Shown here in pieces: positions 45,639 through 54,379 of a stretch of DNA of 64,000 bases. Origin of the DNA: Paenibacillus oralis. GTDB taxonomy: Bacteria; Bacillota; Bacilli; Paenibacillales; Paenibacillaceae. Position numbers and translations under genes: made by a program. How positions within the stretch are numbered: position 1 is the stretch's first letter; every line of letters starts with the position of its first letter. The notes below the pieces were generated by a model. It had not been told where the DNA came from. It made no database searches and saw only the letters and a list, made by a program, of their open reading frames with translations. The DNA lies in assembly GCF_003863965.1 (NCBI RefSeq), contig NZ_RRCN01000002.1, positions 188,569-252,568 on the forward strand. Direction: 5' to 3'.

Positions 45639-45977
45639 TTATGCGTTGCGGAGCAATATTTTTGATGTTCTACATTTGTTGTAAACTCCTCCCCGCACTA
45701 GGGACAAGTCTTGTTGTAGCGTCCAATCATTCTTAAGATCAGCCATCGCCGTTAACACACGAGGTAAGGCTTCAAACCGTTTTTTACCGTCAGCCTTAAG
45801 CCAGCCAGTTGTTCGGACCAGCAGATCATAATCCTTATTGCGAATCGCCCGCTCAAAGTTCTGTACGTGTTTCTCATATTCAGCTTGCCATTCGGCGGCC
45901 CAATTGACTGCTATTTCCCGCTTTAGCTCCGGCGATTTGGCCTTGTCTAGTCTACCACTTATCGACAACCTTCCCAT
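45639..45977 (-). CDS. Phage-like hypothetical protein (MGRL family)
   Basis: 112 residues, ATG 45977 behind GGAGGGTGAC. Helical, charged (REIAVNWAAEWQAEYEKHVQ). A decayed relative with the same ribosome site lies at 35430-35500. Both face the same terminator, which suggests they come from two related prophage ends. Not otherwise recognised. Confidence 0.55.
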   Translation of the reverse strand: MGRLSISGRLDKAKSPELKREIAVNWAAEWQAEYEKHVQNFERAIRNKDYDLLVRTTGWLKADGKKRFEALPRVLTAMADLKNDWTLQQDLSLVRGGVYNKCRTSKILLRNA

Positions 45978-46118
45978 TACGTCACCCTCCAAATTTGCTA
46001 TAATCCTAATCTACCAAATTTTCGGAATTAAATCCACGGATCATACTTAAGATTGTCTTTTTCAAAACCGCGTTCTACAATTTGATTTAGATAATCTAAT
46101 TCAAAAAGAGAGCCGCAT

Positions 46119-46484
46119 ATGCACCGCAAGGAATGGATGGGTATTTTGGCACAAAATCAACGTGAGGTCGAACGCCTGTTATCGACGATCAGAATGGATG
46201 GACGTGAAGGGGCGCGTATGTTTGAAGCCCTGGCTAACGACTTGGCCGAAAGCTTGTTTTTGTTACAAGAGCGAAAAGACCTAACGCTAAATAGCCTGCG
46301 ATCGCAAGCAAATGGTTCGATAAAACAAGTAGCATATCTGCAGCAGACTACTTGTGGTTCGACAAAAACCCGGAGAAGTTTATGCAGGAGTATCGCGAAC
46401 GCTCCGAGAAGGTCGAGAAGCGCGGCGGAACGCGAAAAGGAGCCGGCCGGCCATCGATCGGCATCAAAAAAATGGTCACAATAA
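46119..46484 (+). CDS. Phage-like hypothetical protein
   Basis: 121 residues; ATG about 10 bases after AAAGAGAG. The first 75 residues (LLSTIRMDGREGARMFEALA) are good protein. The last 45 are Arg/Ser-rich and probably a shadow of the overlapping 46352 frame, so a frameshift near 46320-46350 is likely. Confidence 0.4.
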   Translation: MHRKEWMGILAQNQREVERLLSTIRMDGREGARMFEALANDLAESLFLLQERKDLTLNSLRSQANGSIKQVAYLQQTTCGSTKTRRSLCRSIANAPRRSRSAAEREKEPAGHRSASKKWSQ

Positions 46485-46597
46485 CACTTGAGGCTGATGA
46501 ATGGGCCGAGATTGACGCCCTGATTGCTGTCGGCGAGTTTAAAGGCTACACGGATTACTTTCGATCCCAGCATCGAGCGAATAAAGAAGCTCACTAA
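46352..46597 (+). CDS. Phage-like protein with basic GTRKGAGRP motif
   Basis: 81 residues in the frame overlapping the previous ORF: MWFDKNPEKFMQEYRERSEK, then RGGTRKGAGRPSIGIKKMVT. The GTRKGAGRP element is common in small phage and plasmid DNA-binding proteins before a ribbon-helix-helix-like segment (VTITLEADEWAEIDALI). TTG start without ribosome site, so it may be the C-terminal part of a fusion with the 46119 ORF. Confidence 0.5.
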   Translation: MWFDKNPEKFMQEYRERSEKVEKRGGTRKGAGRPSIGIKKMVTITLEADEWAEIDALIAVGEFKGYTDYFRSQHRANKEAH

Positions 46598-46805
46598 CCA
46601 ATTGGTCGGTAGTCAGTCTTCTTTATTTTTAAGTTCTCATCGTGCATTCCTTCACGACCATATTTTGACCTTATTTGTATCAGAACGGACCTGAATTAAT
46701 CGGAATTTAAAAATCGTTTCCTTCATAATAGCGGAAAACCGAAACTTATCCAAAATAAAAAATTACGATAGGAGGGAACCGATTACTCTTCAAAACTTAG
46801 TAGAA

Positions 46806-46955
46806 TTGAACGCCAGTTGTGAGAATAATAGGACACGAATAAAAGAAAATCGGATACAAATGCCGGACGCGGTTATCACAATAGAAGAAACGATAGCAAG
46901 TATAGGAGGGTCACGAAAACTGCAAGAGATCCAAATGCGAAAATATCCTTGCTAA
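46806..46955 (+). CDS. Possible small helical protein
   Basis: From TTG 46806 a 49-residue frame (LNASCENNRTRIKENRIQMP, then TIEETIASIGGSRKLQEIQM). AGGAGGG at 46771 would rather favour an ATT start at 46782. Overlaps the minus-strand gene 46876-47061, so only one may be real. Confidence 0.25.
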   Translation: MNASCENNRTRIKENRIQMPDAVITIEETIASIGGSRKLQEIQMRKYPC

Positions 46956-47061
46956 TCGTGAACGGGTTCTTAAGACTGTCAAGTCTTAGTCGGTCAGATT
47001 CTGTCAGATCGAGATTTTCTAAGTCGAATTCAATCCGTTTGATCTTTAGAGTTCTTGACAT
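46876..47061 (-). CDS. Small tail-anchored membrane protein
   Basis: 61 residues, ATG behind AAAGGAGGT. The charged N-terminus (IKRIEFDLENLDLTESDRLR) is followed by a C-terminal span (DIFAFGSLAVFVTLLYLLSF). Strong ribosome site. Function unknown. Confidence 0.55.
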   Translation of the reverse strand: MSRTLKIKRIEFDLENLDLTESDRLRLDSLKNPFTISKDIFAFGSLAVFVTLLYLLSFLLL

Positions 47062-47194
47062 GAGACAACCTTACCTCCTTTCAATTCATCTCCATAAATA
47101 CCACAATTCATGTTTTGGCGGAGAGAAAGTGCAATATCTAAGAAAAGATGTTGAGGGCTTACTACACTACCAACACTACAAAAAAATCCTTCCA

Positions 47195-47289
47195 TTTTGG
47201 ATTGGTAGGAGTATAATTTTAAGTAATCAAATACAAAAGTGAGGAAGCACCTCAAAATAGACAATCAGGTCTGTTTTGAGGTTTTTTGC
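47195..47289 (+). promoter_or_regulatory. Leader A module
   Basis: TTCCAT and TATAAT (47212), conserved AAGTAATCAAATAC, hairpin GTGAGGAAGCACCTCAAAAT to GTTTTGAGG then T6. Precedes the DUF2325-like gene. Confidence 0.8.
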
Positions 47290-47350
47290 ATTTTTGTGCG
47301 TATTAAGACTTAGGGGCATATCCCAATTAATGTTAGGAGGTATATGATTG

Positions 47351-49393
47351 ATGGTTGGAAAAGCGGTGTTGAAAATTCTTAGTATGTTGTCTGGGGAGTT
47401 TGAATCAAAAGTATTGGCTGATGGATTTAAGAGGGTACTGATAAAGCAAATGGGTAGGCCCTTTCCAAGCAGACAGTTGTCCAACTTGCTCCGTGAAATG
47501 CCTGTACAGAAAAAGAGGTCATTCTCTTTATTCATGAATATTCCAATCCGTCAGAATACGAATCATCCTTTTCCAGACGATAAATTCGTGACGCTTGTGA
47601 GAGTAAAAATGAAGAGTCAATCGGACAAAGCTAAGTTCATTCAGGGCATGATTAATATCGTGATTGACATATATGGGGACATCGAACAACTCTCAGCATC
47701 TAACTATTTACTGAATGAAGAAGAAAAAACAAAGGAATTTGGACCATGGCATTATTACTGGGGGCTACGGCTATTTCCGATTGAAAGTGATGCGATCGAA
47801 AAGCGTCTTACTGACCTTGAGGCACTACTTCCGGATGCGTCATCTCATGATGAAAAAATCCATGACATAAATGTTATTCGAATAAATCCTAACCAGTGGA
47901 CGAAGGAATCCAAAGAAAACTCACTTGTATCCAAAGAGCGCGAGCTGCGTCAGAAAGCAGAGCAAGAGGCTGCAAGGTTAAAATCTCAGGTTCGCTTACT
48001 AGAAAAGAATAACGATCGGTTAAGGCAGGAAAAGGAAGTGCTTTTTGTTGAAAAAAATCAACGTGATAAAAAGCTCAAAGATACGGAAGAGCTATTGGGA
48101 TTAGAGAGGAAGAAAACGCATTCCCTTGAGCGTGTAAAAATTGAGCTACAATACGAGATCAAAAAGCTTGAGAGGTCTGTAAAACATCTTGTCGAAAACG
48201 AAAAGAAATTGCTGAAAAAGTTTGAAGAAGAAATGAAAGCATTAAGAGAAGAGATGTCTGTACCTGATCTGCAGATGACTGATATGGTAGAGAAACTGAT
48301 AGTTGCTTTGAATATTGACGTGGATACCTATTTTGCTCAACTTAGATCTGGACAAGCCTCACGTCAAGACCAGGCAATCTTTCGAAAGAAGGTCAAGGAC
48401 TATTTTGATCTGATCGAATCCTTGGAGGCATATTTATCACTTGTTGCGGTGCCAGCCCTTATACCGCTACCAGATGAAACCGCTCTTGAAACGGTTCAAT
48501 CCGAAACAATCGATTCTCAAAATGAATTCCAACAACATTTGAAGGAACGCCCGACTGTTGAAAACCAGGAGACCCCAGAGCGGTTTCTGGGGACGTTTTA
48601 TCGGAAAGATCATGGTGGCTACATCGCTTGCGAGAATAATGAAATTTTCAATATAACTGAATCCATGGTGAATTCCATTGGCCTGGAGCATGAGGCAGAA
48701 GTGGAATGCGAGCCATTCCGTAGGGGAGATGGGTCGACACAATACAACATTCGTCTGCTTTTCCAAGGAGATGATGCTTATGCTCCGATAACTCGATATA
48801 TGGGTTATGTAGAGCTGAGGGAGCACTTTTCTTACTATTGCGTCGACATAAATAACTCGAATAACCGTTTCCCTATCTATGAAAAGGATGTTGAAATCCA
48901 ACAACCGAAAGACGGAGATCCATGCCTGTTTAACGTAGCGATTGATGGGGAATATGCAAGACTCTCTAAGATTTATAAGCAGCCTTCTGTTGGAAGTGCA
49001 TCAAAGGACTTAAAGGTGAAAGAAAAATCTATACGTACCACAACAAGTAGAAAGAATGAACTCACAAAACAAGAGGCATTCCTGCAGGGCTGTAAAATAG
49101 TTATTGTCGGCGGGTTGGAAAAGTGGTTCGAAACTGTGGTTAAGGAGACTGGTGCTGAGCTCTATCATGAAAATGGAGATAGACCTGAACGGATTCATCC
49201 AAAATTACGCCGTGCAGATGCTCTATTTTTACTTCAGACAGCCACATCTCATGATGCCACTTGGAGTTGCATTGAAATCGCGAAGGAGTATAATGTGCCG
49301 CATTTTAAAATAGAAGGCTCAAAGTCGAATCTTCGCAAATTACTTTGGGATAACCGCGATAAGATCAGAAATGAAGCCATCAGAAGTGCATAG
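47351..49393 (+). CDS. Coiled-coil protein with C-terminal DUF2325-like domain
   Basis: 680 residues; ATG 47351 about 10 bases after AGGAGG. Residues 1-170 are globular. A long coiled coil (about 195-305) is followed by a beta-rich middle domain (about 410-545). The last 90 residues (CKIVIVGGLEKWFETVVKET, then LYHENGDRPERIHPKLRRAD and TSHDATW) match the DUF2325 pattern of a Rossmann-like fold. The layout suggests a filament or sensor protein. Function unknown; a defence role is only a guess. Confidence 0.7.
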   Translation: MVGKAVLKILSMLSGEFESKVLADGFKRVLIKQMGRPFPSRQLSNLLREMPVQKKRSFSLFMNIPIRQNTNHPFPDDKFVTLVRVKMKSQSDKAKFIQGMINIVIDIYGDIEQLSASNYLLNEEEKTKEFGPWHYYWGLRLFPIESDAIEKRLTDLEALLPDASSHDEKIHDINVIRINPNQWTKESKENSLVSKERELRQKAEQEAARLKSQVRLLEKNNDRLRQEKEVLFVEKNQRDKKLKDTEELLGLERKKTHSLERVKIELQYEIKKLERSVKHLVENEKKLLKKFEEEMKALREEMSVPDLQMTDMVEKLIVALNIDVDTYFAQLRSGQASRQDQAIFRKKVKDYFDLIESLEAYLSLVAVPALIPLPDETALETVQSETIDSQNEFQQHLKERPTVENQETPERFLGTFYRKDHGGYIACENNEIFNITESMVNSIGLEHEAEVECEPFRRGDGSTQYNIRLLFQGDDAYAPITRYMGYVELREHFSYYCVDINNSNNRFPIYEKDVEIQQPKDGDPCLFNVAIDGEYARLSKIYKQPSVGSASKDLKVKEKSIRTTTSRKNELTKQEAFLQGCKIVIVGGLEKWFETVVKETGAELYHENGDRPERIHPKLRRADALFLLQTATSHDATWSCIEIAKEYNVPHFKIEGSKSNLRKLLWDNRDKIRNEAIRSA

Positions 49394-49553
49394 ATATACT
49401 TGTTAGACGGAGCAAATATTTTTTTTGCTTTGAAGGAACGTCGCTGACTCGCAGGAATATAGCATTCAAATGGATCAGGGGGACTATACCAACTTATTTA
49501 AATCTTTGTATTGAATTGTGATACGAGGTAGCCCAAAAATCGAAGGTTGATCC

Positions 49554-49656
49554 TTGGATTTGCTTAAATATTGTTGTATGATATTAACTAATCAAATACC
49601 GAAAAGAGGAAGCACCTCTAACATGGGCAATATCCTATGTTTGGGGTGTTTTTTCA
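49554..49656 (+). promoter_or_regulatory. Leader A module
   Basis: TTGGAT (49554) and TATGAT (49577), 17-base spacer, conserved ACTAATCAAATACC, hairpin AGAGGAAGCACCTCTAACAT to ATGTTTGGGGTG and T6. Confidence 0.8.
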
Positions 49657-49679
49657 TTTTCAACGAGGAGAGAGTGTAC

Positions 49680-50069
49680 ATGAAGATGGTCTTCAAGCGA
49701 GTTGTCCTTTTGTCGGCCGTCGTCCTGATGGCTGGAGGTTGTAGCAAAGCGACAAAGTCTTTGCCCGGTGTCTACGAGATGAGCAATAGTGCCTATGCTG
49801 CCTATGATGAAACAGTTCTTTCCGGGCAGCAGGTGGATATGGCATTGAACCGATATAAAGAATTTCTGGCCATCATCGTGGTTAAAGACGGGCAAAGTTA
49901 CGTCTTTGGTGACAATAAGGCCGCATTGAAGGTTGCCGGTGAGTCTAAAACAGTTGATCTTTCTGAAAAGGAAGAAGTCATTGACCGGGATCGTACTTAT
50001 AAGAGTTTTGTCCTGAGAGACAGCAATAACGAAGTCGTTGGGTTACAACTTACTGAACGGAAGCAATAG
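49680..50069 (+). CDS. Putative lipoprotein
   Basis: 129 residues, ATG behind GAGGAGAG. Type II signal peptide with lipobox LMAGGC (Cys near 21), so it should be lipid-anchored outside the membrane. The mature part (FLAIIVVKDGQSYVFGDNKA) is beta-rich. The two following cassettes also encode an exported and a conjugation-like protein, so a cell-surface group is possible. Confidence 0.7.
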   Translation: MKMVFKRVVLLSAVVLMAGGCSKATKSLPGVYEMSNSAYAAYDETVLSGQQVDMALNRYKEFLAIIVVKDGQSYVFGDNKAALKVAGESKTVDLSEKEEVIDRDRTYKSFVLRDSNNEVVGLQLTERKQ

Positions 50070-50278
50070 CGTGAAATTCACAGTTGGCTCACCTGACTTC
50101 TTGAAGTTGGCTGGTAGAACGAATGTCTTTCAACGACTATCTGTGAAAATTACGACGTTTATTCGATTCTCCCTCGCCATTAGGGGTGGAGCCGAATGAG
50201 ATCTTTGTCTATTACACTGCCGTGGAGTATAAGGTGATTATATCGAAGTAATGCAAAAAAATAGACCTAAGATTCGTC

Positions 50279-50383
50279 TTGGAATACCGGAAGGCATGTT
50301 GTATAATTATACTAATCGAATATCCGGAATGAGGAAGCACCTCAGAAGAGAACATCTCTTTTGTGGTGCTTTTTTTTCGTCCG
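50279..50383 (+). promoter_or_regulatory. Leader A module
   Basis: TTGGAA (50279) and TATAAT (50302), 17-base spacer, conserved ACTAATCGAATATCC, hairpin GAGGAAGCACCTCAGAAGAG to TTTTGTGGTGC and T8. The clearest copy of the family. Confidence 0.85.
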
Positions 50384-50410
50384 AATTTTAAAATAGGAGA
50401 GATTTCATTT

Positions 50411-51124
50411 ATGGTAGTAAAAAAGCTAAGCAAAAAGAAGGTCGGCATCATTGCTGGGGTCGGCGTACTGGTCCTTGTCGTTATGATCCTGCTCTTTGTT
50501 TCCGGATTTAAGAATAAGGAGGAAGTGTTTCCGACTTTCCAAGACGTAGGCGGCAAAATCGAAACGCAGGTTGGAAATTACAAACTGGACAACCAGCCGT
50601 ACCTTGGGGGCCCGAATTCACCGGTGAAAGTGATCGAGTTCGTCGATTACAAATGCCCATACTGCGCGGCTTGGACTAACAATCACCTTCCGAAATTCAA
50701 AAAGGACTATATCGATACTGGTAAAGTTCAGTTGTATGTAGTGAACTTTACATTCCTTGGCCCGGATAGCATAAAGGCAGCGATGGTTGGAGAGATCTTG
50801 TGGAAGCAAAATCATGAAGCTTTCTGGGAGTACCACGATGCGTTATATTCTCACCAAGGCGAAGAGAAACGCATTTGGGCAACAGAAAAATACCTCCTTT
50901 CGATCGTCAAAAAATATGTTCCTCACGGGGATGCTACAGCTGTAAAGAAGAGCTTGGAGGAGCTGGATGGACTGCTTGAGGTTAAAGAAGACTTCAAGAT
51001 CACAACGACCAATGGTATCTCCAGTGTTCCAACCTTTGTCGTAGATGGCCAAAAATTTGTGAATCCGGACTTGCCTGAGCTGTCTCAAGCAATTGATTCA
51101 GCCCTTGCTACAATAACGAATTAA
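50411..51124 (+). CDS. Membrane-anchored DsbA-like thiol-disulfide oxidoreductase (BdbD type)
   Basis: 237 residues, ATG behind AGGAGAG. N-terminal anchor (residues 11-31), then a thioredoxin fold with an inserted helical domain: active site DYKCPYC (Cys82, Cys85), and the cis-proline loop SSVPTFVVDG. It should act outside the membrane forming or shuffling disulfide bonds. On conjugative elements such enzymes help fold transfer or competence proteins. Single gene under leader A. Confidence 0.88.
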   Translation: MVVKKLSKKKVGIIAGVGVLVLVVMILLFVSGFKNKEEVFPTFQDVGGKIETQVGNYKLDNQPYLGGPNSPVKVIEFVDYKCPYCAAWTNNHLPKFKKDYIDTGKVQLYVVNFTFLGPDSIKAAMVGEILWKQNHEAFWEYHDALYSHQGEEKRIWATEKYLLSIVKKYVPHGDATAVKKSLEELDGLLEVKEDFKITTTNGISSVPTFVVDGQKFVNPDLPELSQAIDSALATITN

Positions 51125-51229
51125 AGTGTTAAAAGGTTCCCCAACGGTTTGAATCCTAGTAACTCAACTTTCACTGCATGAAATTGGCAAATAAGCCTTG
51201 AAGTGACTTGGTAGAGCGGTAAAAGTGTT

Positions 51230-51339
51230 AATCCTTTACTTTCAAGTATTCTACAAGGTATAATATTGTCAATCGAATAATTGGAAGGGGAAGCACCTCT
51301 AACTAGGACTCGTCCTATGTTTGAGGTGCTTTTTCTGTT
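51230..51339 (+). promoter_or_regulatory. Leader A module
   Basis: TTACTT and TATAAT (51259), conserved TCAATCGAATAATTGG, hairpin AGGGGAAGCACCTCTAACTA to TTTGAGGTGC and T5. Confidence 0.8.
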
Positions 51340-51371
51340 TCTCGATCTTCTTATGAGAAAGGATTGATGAC

Positions 51372-52727
51372 ATGGAGACTGTAAAAGGCTTGTTTGACAT
51401 CGAGCTCGGTTACGACATGACAACAAAGGAGCCGATCTTCCTCACGGAGCAGGCACGCTTAATGCATGAAATGATTATTGGGCACCCGGGCAGCTTTAAT
51501 CAGATTAAACAGGATCTAAAGGGCATTTCCCGAGGAGGCAAAGCCGGGTTAATTGTCTTGGATATCAAAGATGAAATGCTGAAGGATATTATGAAGGAAT
51601 GTGAAGTCCTTGGACTCCAAAACATCAGTTACCTTGATCTTACCCAGCCCAATCCTCATTTGAACATTAACCCGTTCAAGGGACCCGCTCGTGGTGTGGC
51701 GGCAAACTTCAAGGAAATGGTGTCCAATGAAATGGGAAATCAGGATGAATATTTCAAAGGGATTCAAGACGAGTTCGTATTCCACTGCATAATGCTTGGC
51801 AAGACCCGCTTCGGTAACGCGTTTGACCTTCATATTCTTCTCCGCTTGATGACTGAGGTGCGGTATCTGGCCGTTGTCGTGGATGAAGTGAGAAGATATG
51901 CAGACGAATTCAGTGAAGAACTGTCTTTCTTCGAGGATGCAGATGTCTCTAACATCGTTGAATATTTCAATAATGAGGTACTGCAATACCAGTGGAACGA
52001 TTCTTCCGATAATCCATTTGAAAGGCTCCCTGTTTCTTACCCTAAAGGGCACAAGTATGAAGGTATGCAAGTGGTTCAGAACCGAAAAGAGAATTATATT
52101 ATTGGGATAAGAACGTGTATCAGCGACATTTTAAGTAACCCAATAATTGCTTCTAGTCTTATGCCGGCCGAAGGAGCTCTTGATCTGGATTTGTTTCTCG
52201 CAGCACTTTTTAAGGAGGGGGGTGTGCTGCTGGTGGACACTGGCGAATCTAAGGTATCCCGATTTATGGGGCAACTTATCAGCCAAAAGATTCAGTCTGC
52301 AGTATTTGAACGGTCCCCCTTTATGGCTAAAATCCCTATATATCTGTATGTGAATGCCATGAGGACTTACATGAACTATGGACTAATCCGTCTCCTATTG
52401 CAAGGACGTTCTTATAAAGTCGGGGTTATCTGCTCTATTAAAGAGCTTCGAGAGATAGAGAACGATTCTGATGACTCATTATTACTGAAGAACATCAAAA
52501 ATGTGGTTTACAGGGGTATTAACCCGAATGATGCGAACCGGCTTTTTCGCAGAAAACCACACCTTAATCCCGAAGGAGTAAAGCAGTCGGTTATTGCTCC
52601 AGAGGAGTTCGCGAGACTTGATTTCGGGCATTTCTATGTTGAATCTGTCAATGAATCGTTGGATGAAGTCAAAATCCGGTTAGCGTATTTCAAAAGCGAC
52701 CAAAATACCCCTTCACACAATTGGTGA
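51372..52727 (+). CDS. VirD4/TraG-like protein with degenerate ATPase motifs
   Basis: 451 residues. The layout follows type IV coupling proteins: LIVLDIKDEMLKDIMKECEV and YLDLTQPNPHLNINPFKGP (compare the D-x-K-G and NPL elements), and GVLLVDTGES before FMGQLISQKIQSAVFERSP. The Walker A position reads IGHPGSFNQ instead of G-x-G-K-T/S, and the Walker B position reads PIYLYVNAMRTY instead of an Asp-Glu pair. ATP hydrolysis is therefore unlikely. It may be a regulatory or structural relative. Confidence 0.6.
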   Translation: METVKGLFDIELGYDMTTKEPIFLTEQARLMHEMIIGHPGSFNQIKQDLKGISRGGKAGLIVLDIKDEMLKDIMKECEVLGLQNISYLDLTQPNPHLNINPFKGPARGVAANFKEMVSNEMGNQDEYFKGIQDEFVFHCIMLGKTRFGNAFDLHILLRLMTEVRYLAVVVDEVRRYADEFSEELSFFEDADVSNIVEYFNNEVLQYQWNDSSDNPFERLPVSYPKGHKYEGMQVVQNRKENYIIGIRTCISDILSNPIIASSLMPAEGALDLDLFLAALFKEGGVLLVDTGESKVSRFMGQLISQKIQSAVFERSPFMAKIPIYLYVNAMRTYMNYGLIRLLLQGRSYKVGVICSIKELREIENDSDDSLLLKNIKNVVYRGINPNDANRLFRRKPHLNPEGVKQSVIAPEEFARLDFGHFYVESVNESLDEVKIRLAYFKSDQNTPSHNW

Positions 52728-52753
52728 AAGTCTGTAGTATCCTTTTCCATCAT

Positions 52754-52840
52754 GGGGGAGGGTGATTGAGGCGATGCGGCAGTTCGGCAAGCCGTATTGG
52801 ACTGCAGGAAAAGATATTTCGATCACCGTCCCCCTTTTTC
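52754..52840 (+). terminator. Long terminator-like hairpin
   Basis: GGGGGAGGGTGATTGA near 52754 pairs with TCGATCACCGTCCCCC followed by T5 at about 52839. It closes the VirD4-like cassette. The stretch 52841-53108 shows no gene. Confidence 0.55.
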
Positions 52841-53108
52841 ACCTCTGGACAATCACGCTGGATTCCAGCCCCTGACTAAGGTACCCAATCGACAGACAAT
52901 AATAGAAAGGTAGTAAGGGGCACGGTTGTTTTATTAACAAATCCGCGGAACCACCTTACGCCTATATCAAGGTGACAAAAAGCTTTTTTAAAGTTCGTGT
53001 TAGTTCCACTCTGGTAGTATGGCCGGTATCGAAACGGGATGAGTTTTCGCTAGGAATGCCGCCTTAAAGCCCAAACTATTCGCCAATCGTACATTTTTTG
53101 TTGTTCGG

Positions 53109-53456
53109 TTATCCTTGTTCAGGCCAAGAGGGGTCCAGCAACTCTCGTAAAATGCGGTACGCCTGGTATTGCTTTTTTCCAGGATGCTTGAGCAGGAGCA
53201 GCATGCTCTCCCACGCCCATTGTTGCTTTCGCAAAAAGCCTTCCAGTTCATCGTCAAATAAATCATTAACGCTCATGTCCAGTGCATGGGCGATTTTTTC
53301 CAGGGTACTGATGCGTACATCTTTCTCGCCGCGCTCAAGCTGGCCTATGTAGGAAGCAGTCGTACCGCTTAATTCCGCGAGCTGTTCTTGAGTCCAATTT
53401 TTTGCCACTCGATGTATACGAATTTTTGCACCAATTTGTTCTGCAAATGTTCCCAC
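53109..53456 (-). CDS. XRE-family repressor
   Basis: 115 residues with an N-terminal helix-turn-helix (WTQEQLAELSGTTASYIGQL, ERGEKDVRISTLEKIAHALD) and a C-terminal helical extension (YQAYRILRELL), a SinR-like layout. GTG start; ribosome site AGGAGAGG 12 bases away. It is divergent from the Sda-like gene, and the operator sits between them. It is a paralogue of the repressor at 59763-60101. Confidence 0.85.
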   Translation of the reverse strand: MGTFAEQIGAKIRIHRVAKNWTQEQLAELSGTTASYIGQLERGEKDVRISTLEKIAHALDMSVNDLFDDELEGFLRKQQWAWESMLLLLKHPGKKQYQAYRILRELLDPSWPEQG

Positions 53457-53520
53457 TCCCTACCACAACCTCTCCTATTATGAAGTGTAGACGAATGACA
53501 AAAAGGGGTATAGGGTATAT

Positions 53521-53572
53521 TTACGACTATTGATATATATTAATTGTCGTAATTATTTTTGTGAGTTATAAT
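53521..53572 (+). promoter_or_regulatory. Operator and promoter of the Sda-like gene
   Basis: Perfect inverted repeat TTACGAC-N18-GTCGTAA (53521-53552). Its right arm overlaps the -35 TTGTCG (53544); the -10 TATAAT (53567) follows after 17 bases. The same geometry occurs at 60160-60210. Confidence 0.75.
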
Positions 53573-53637
53573 TTCCCATGAGTCGGCATTACCCGATGTG
53601 TATTAAACCAAGTGAGCGGATGGAGGAGGAATCATTT

Positions 53638-53778
53638 GTGCATCTGCTATCTGACGAACAGTTGTTGGAGAGTTTTGGCCGTGCAAAACAGCTAGGCCTA
53701 GATGAACATTTCTTGGAGCTTCTCATGGAGGAAGTAAAGCGCCGCAAGATTGATTTAAAAGAAGAAGAGGAGGCTTAG
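53638..53778 (+). CDS. sda: Sda-like sporulation checkpoint inhibitor
   Basis: 46 residues, exactly the length of Bacillus subtilis Sda. The GTG start at 53638 has GGAGGAGGA 7 bases upstream; an ATG at 53578 lies at the promoter. The core LSDEQLLESFGRAKQLGLDE, then FLELLMEEVKRR, follows the Sda helical hairpin (L-S-D-E-x-L-x-E-S start, F-x-x-L-x-x-E-x-x-R-R end). Sda binds the sporulation kinase KinA and blocks Spo0A phosphorylation. Here the gene is controlled by the divergent repressor. Confidence 0.8.
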   Translation: MHLLSDEQLLESFGRAKQLGLDEHFLELLMEEVKRRKIDLKEEEEA

Positions 53779-54260
53779 CACCGGGAAGAAAAAGACTTGT
53801 TCGAAAAAACAGGACAAGGTAGTTCTATCCGATTGCTGAAAATTGAGTACGCTATCAGGAAGCGGAATATCTGTGCGATGTTAAGTGCCTTTCAGTTGAC
53901 GAAAGCGCCGCGGCTCATATATTTGATTTGGAATGACGAGAGTTTTGAAATATAGAGATTTTCAATTGTAGGAAATTAGATTGGAATATTCCGATGTCAC
54001 GTCCTCTGATAAAACCGGCAGAAAGTGCTACAGATTTGCCATATACTTCTCATAACGCCAAAGCTGGAAGGCAAAGAGTTGCGACACAAAGATGGAAAGT
54101 CGCAAAAATACATGTAGCTCTTTTTATGCTTCTAAACAAACACTTGTGTTGAAAATGGGCCCAAAAGGCAATCTTTATTGAGTGAATACTTGCCTTACTT
54201 TCAATTCGGCATAAGAGGAGCGAGAATTGGGTCTGGCCGTAGGAACTTGCGTCGCAGGTT
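53779..54260. other. Stretch without recognised gene
   Basis: A frame at about 53819-53955 reads SSIRLLKIEYAIRKRNICAM and on to a stop, without start or ribosome site. Around 54059-54110 a hairpin GCGAC/GTCGC stands in an A-rich setting. Neither is strong evidence of a gene or riboswitch. Confidence 0.3.
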
Positions 54261-54275
54261 TAGATAGATTACAAT

Positions 54276-54348
54276 AATGATATTAAATCGAATACTGTTA
54301 TCTGGAAGCACCAGACCCCTGTGAAACAGGCGTTGGTGCTTTTTTGCT
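54276..54348 (+). promoter_or_regulatory. Leader A module
   Basis: -10 AATGAT (54276), conserved TTAAATCGAATAC, hairpin CTGGAAGCACCAGACCCCTG to GCGTTGGTGC and T6. Confidence 0.75.
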
Positions 54349-54379
54349 TTTACCGGAAAATGAGGAGGTTAAGGTCAGG

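Noticed and set aside
54059..54130. Possible riboswitch-like region (GGCAAAG, GCGAC, GTCGC)
   Set aside because: Compared by eye with the c-di-GMP-I riboswitch; the conserved core does not fit, and only one hairpin can be drawn.
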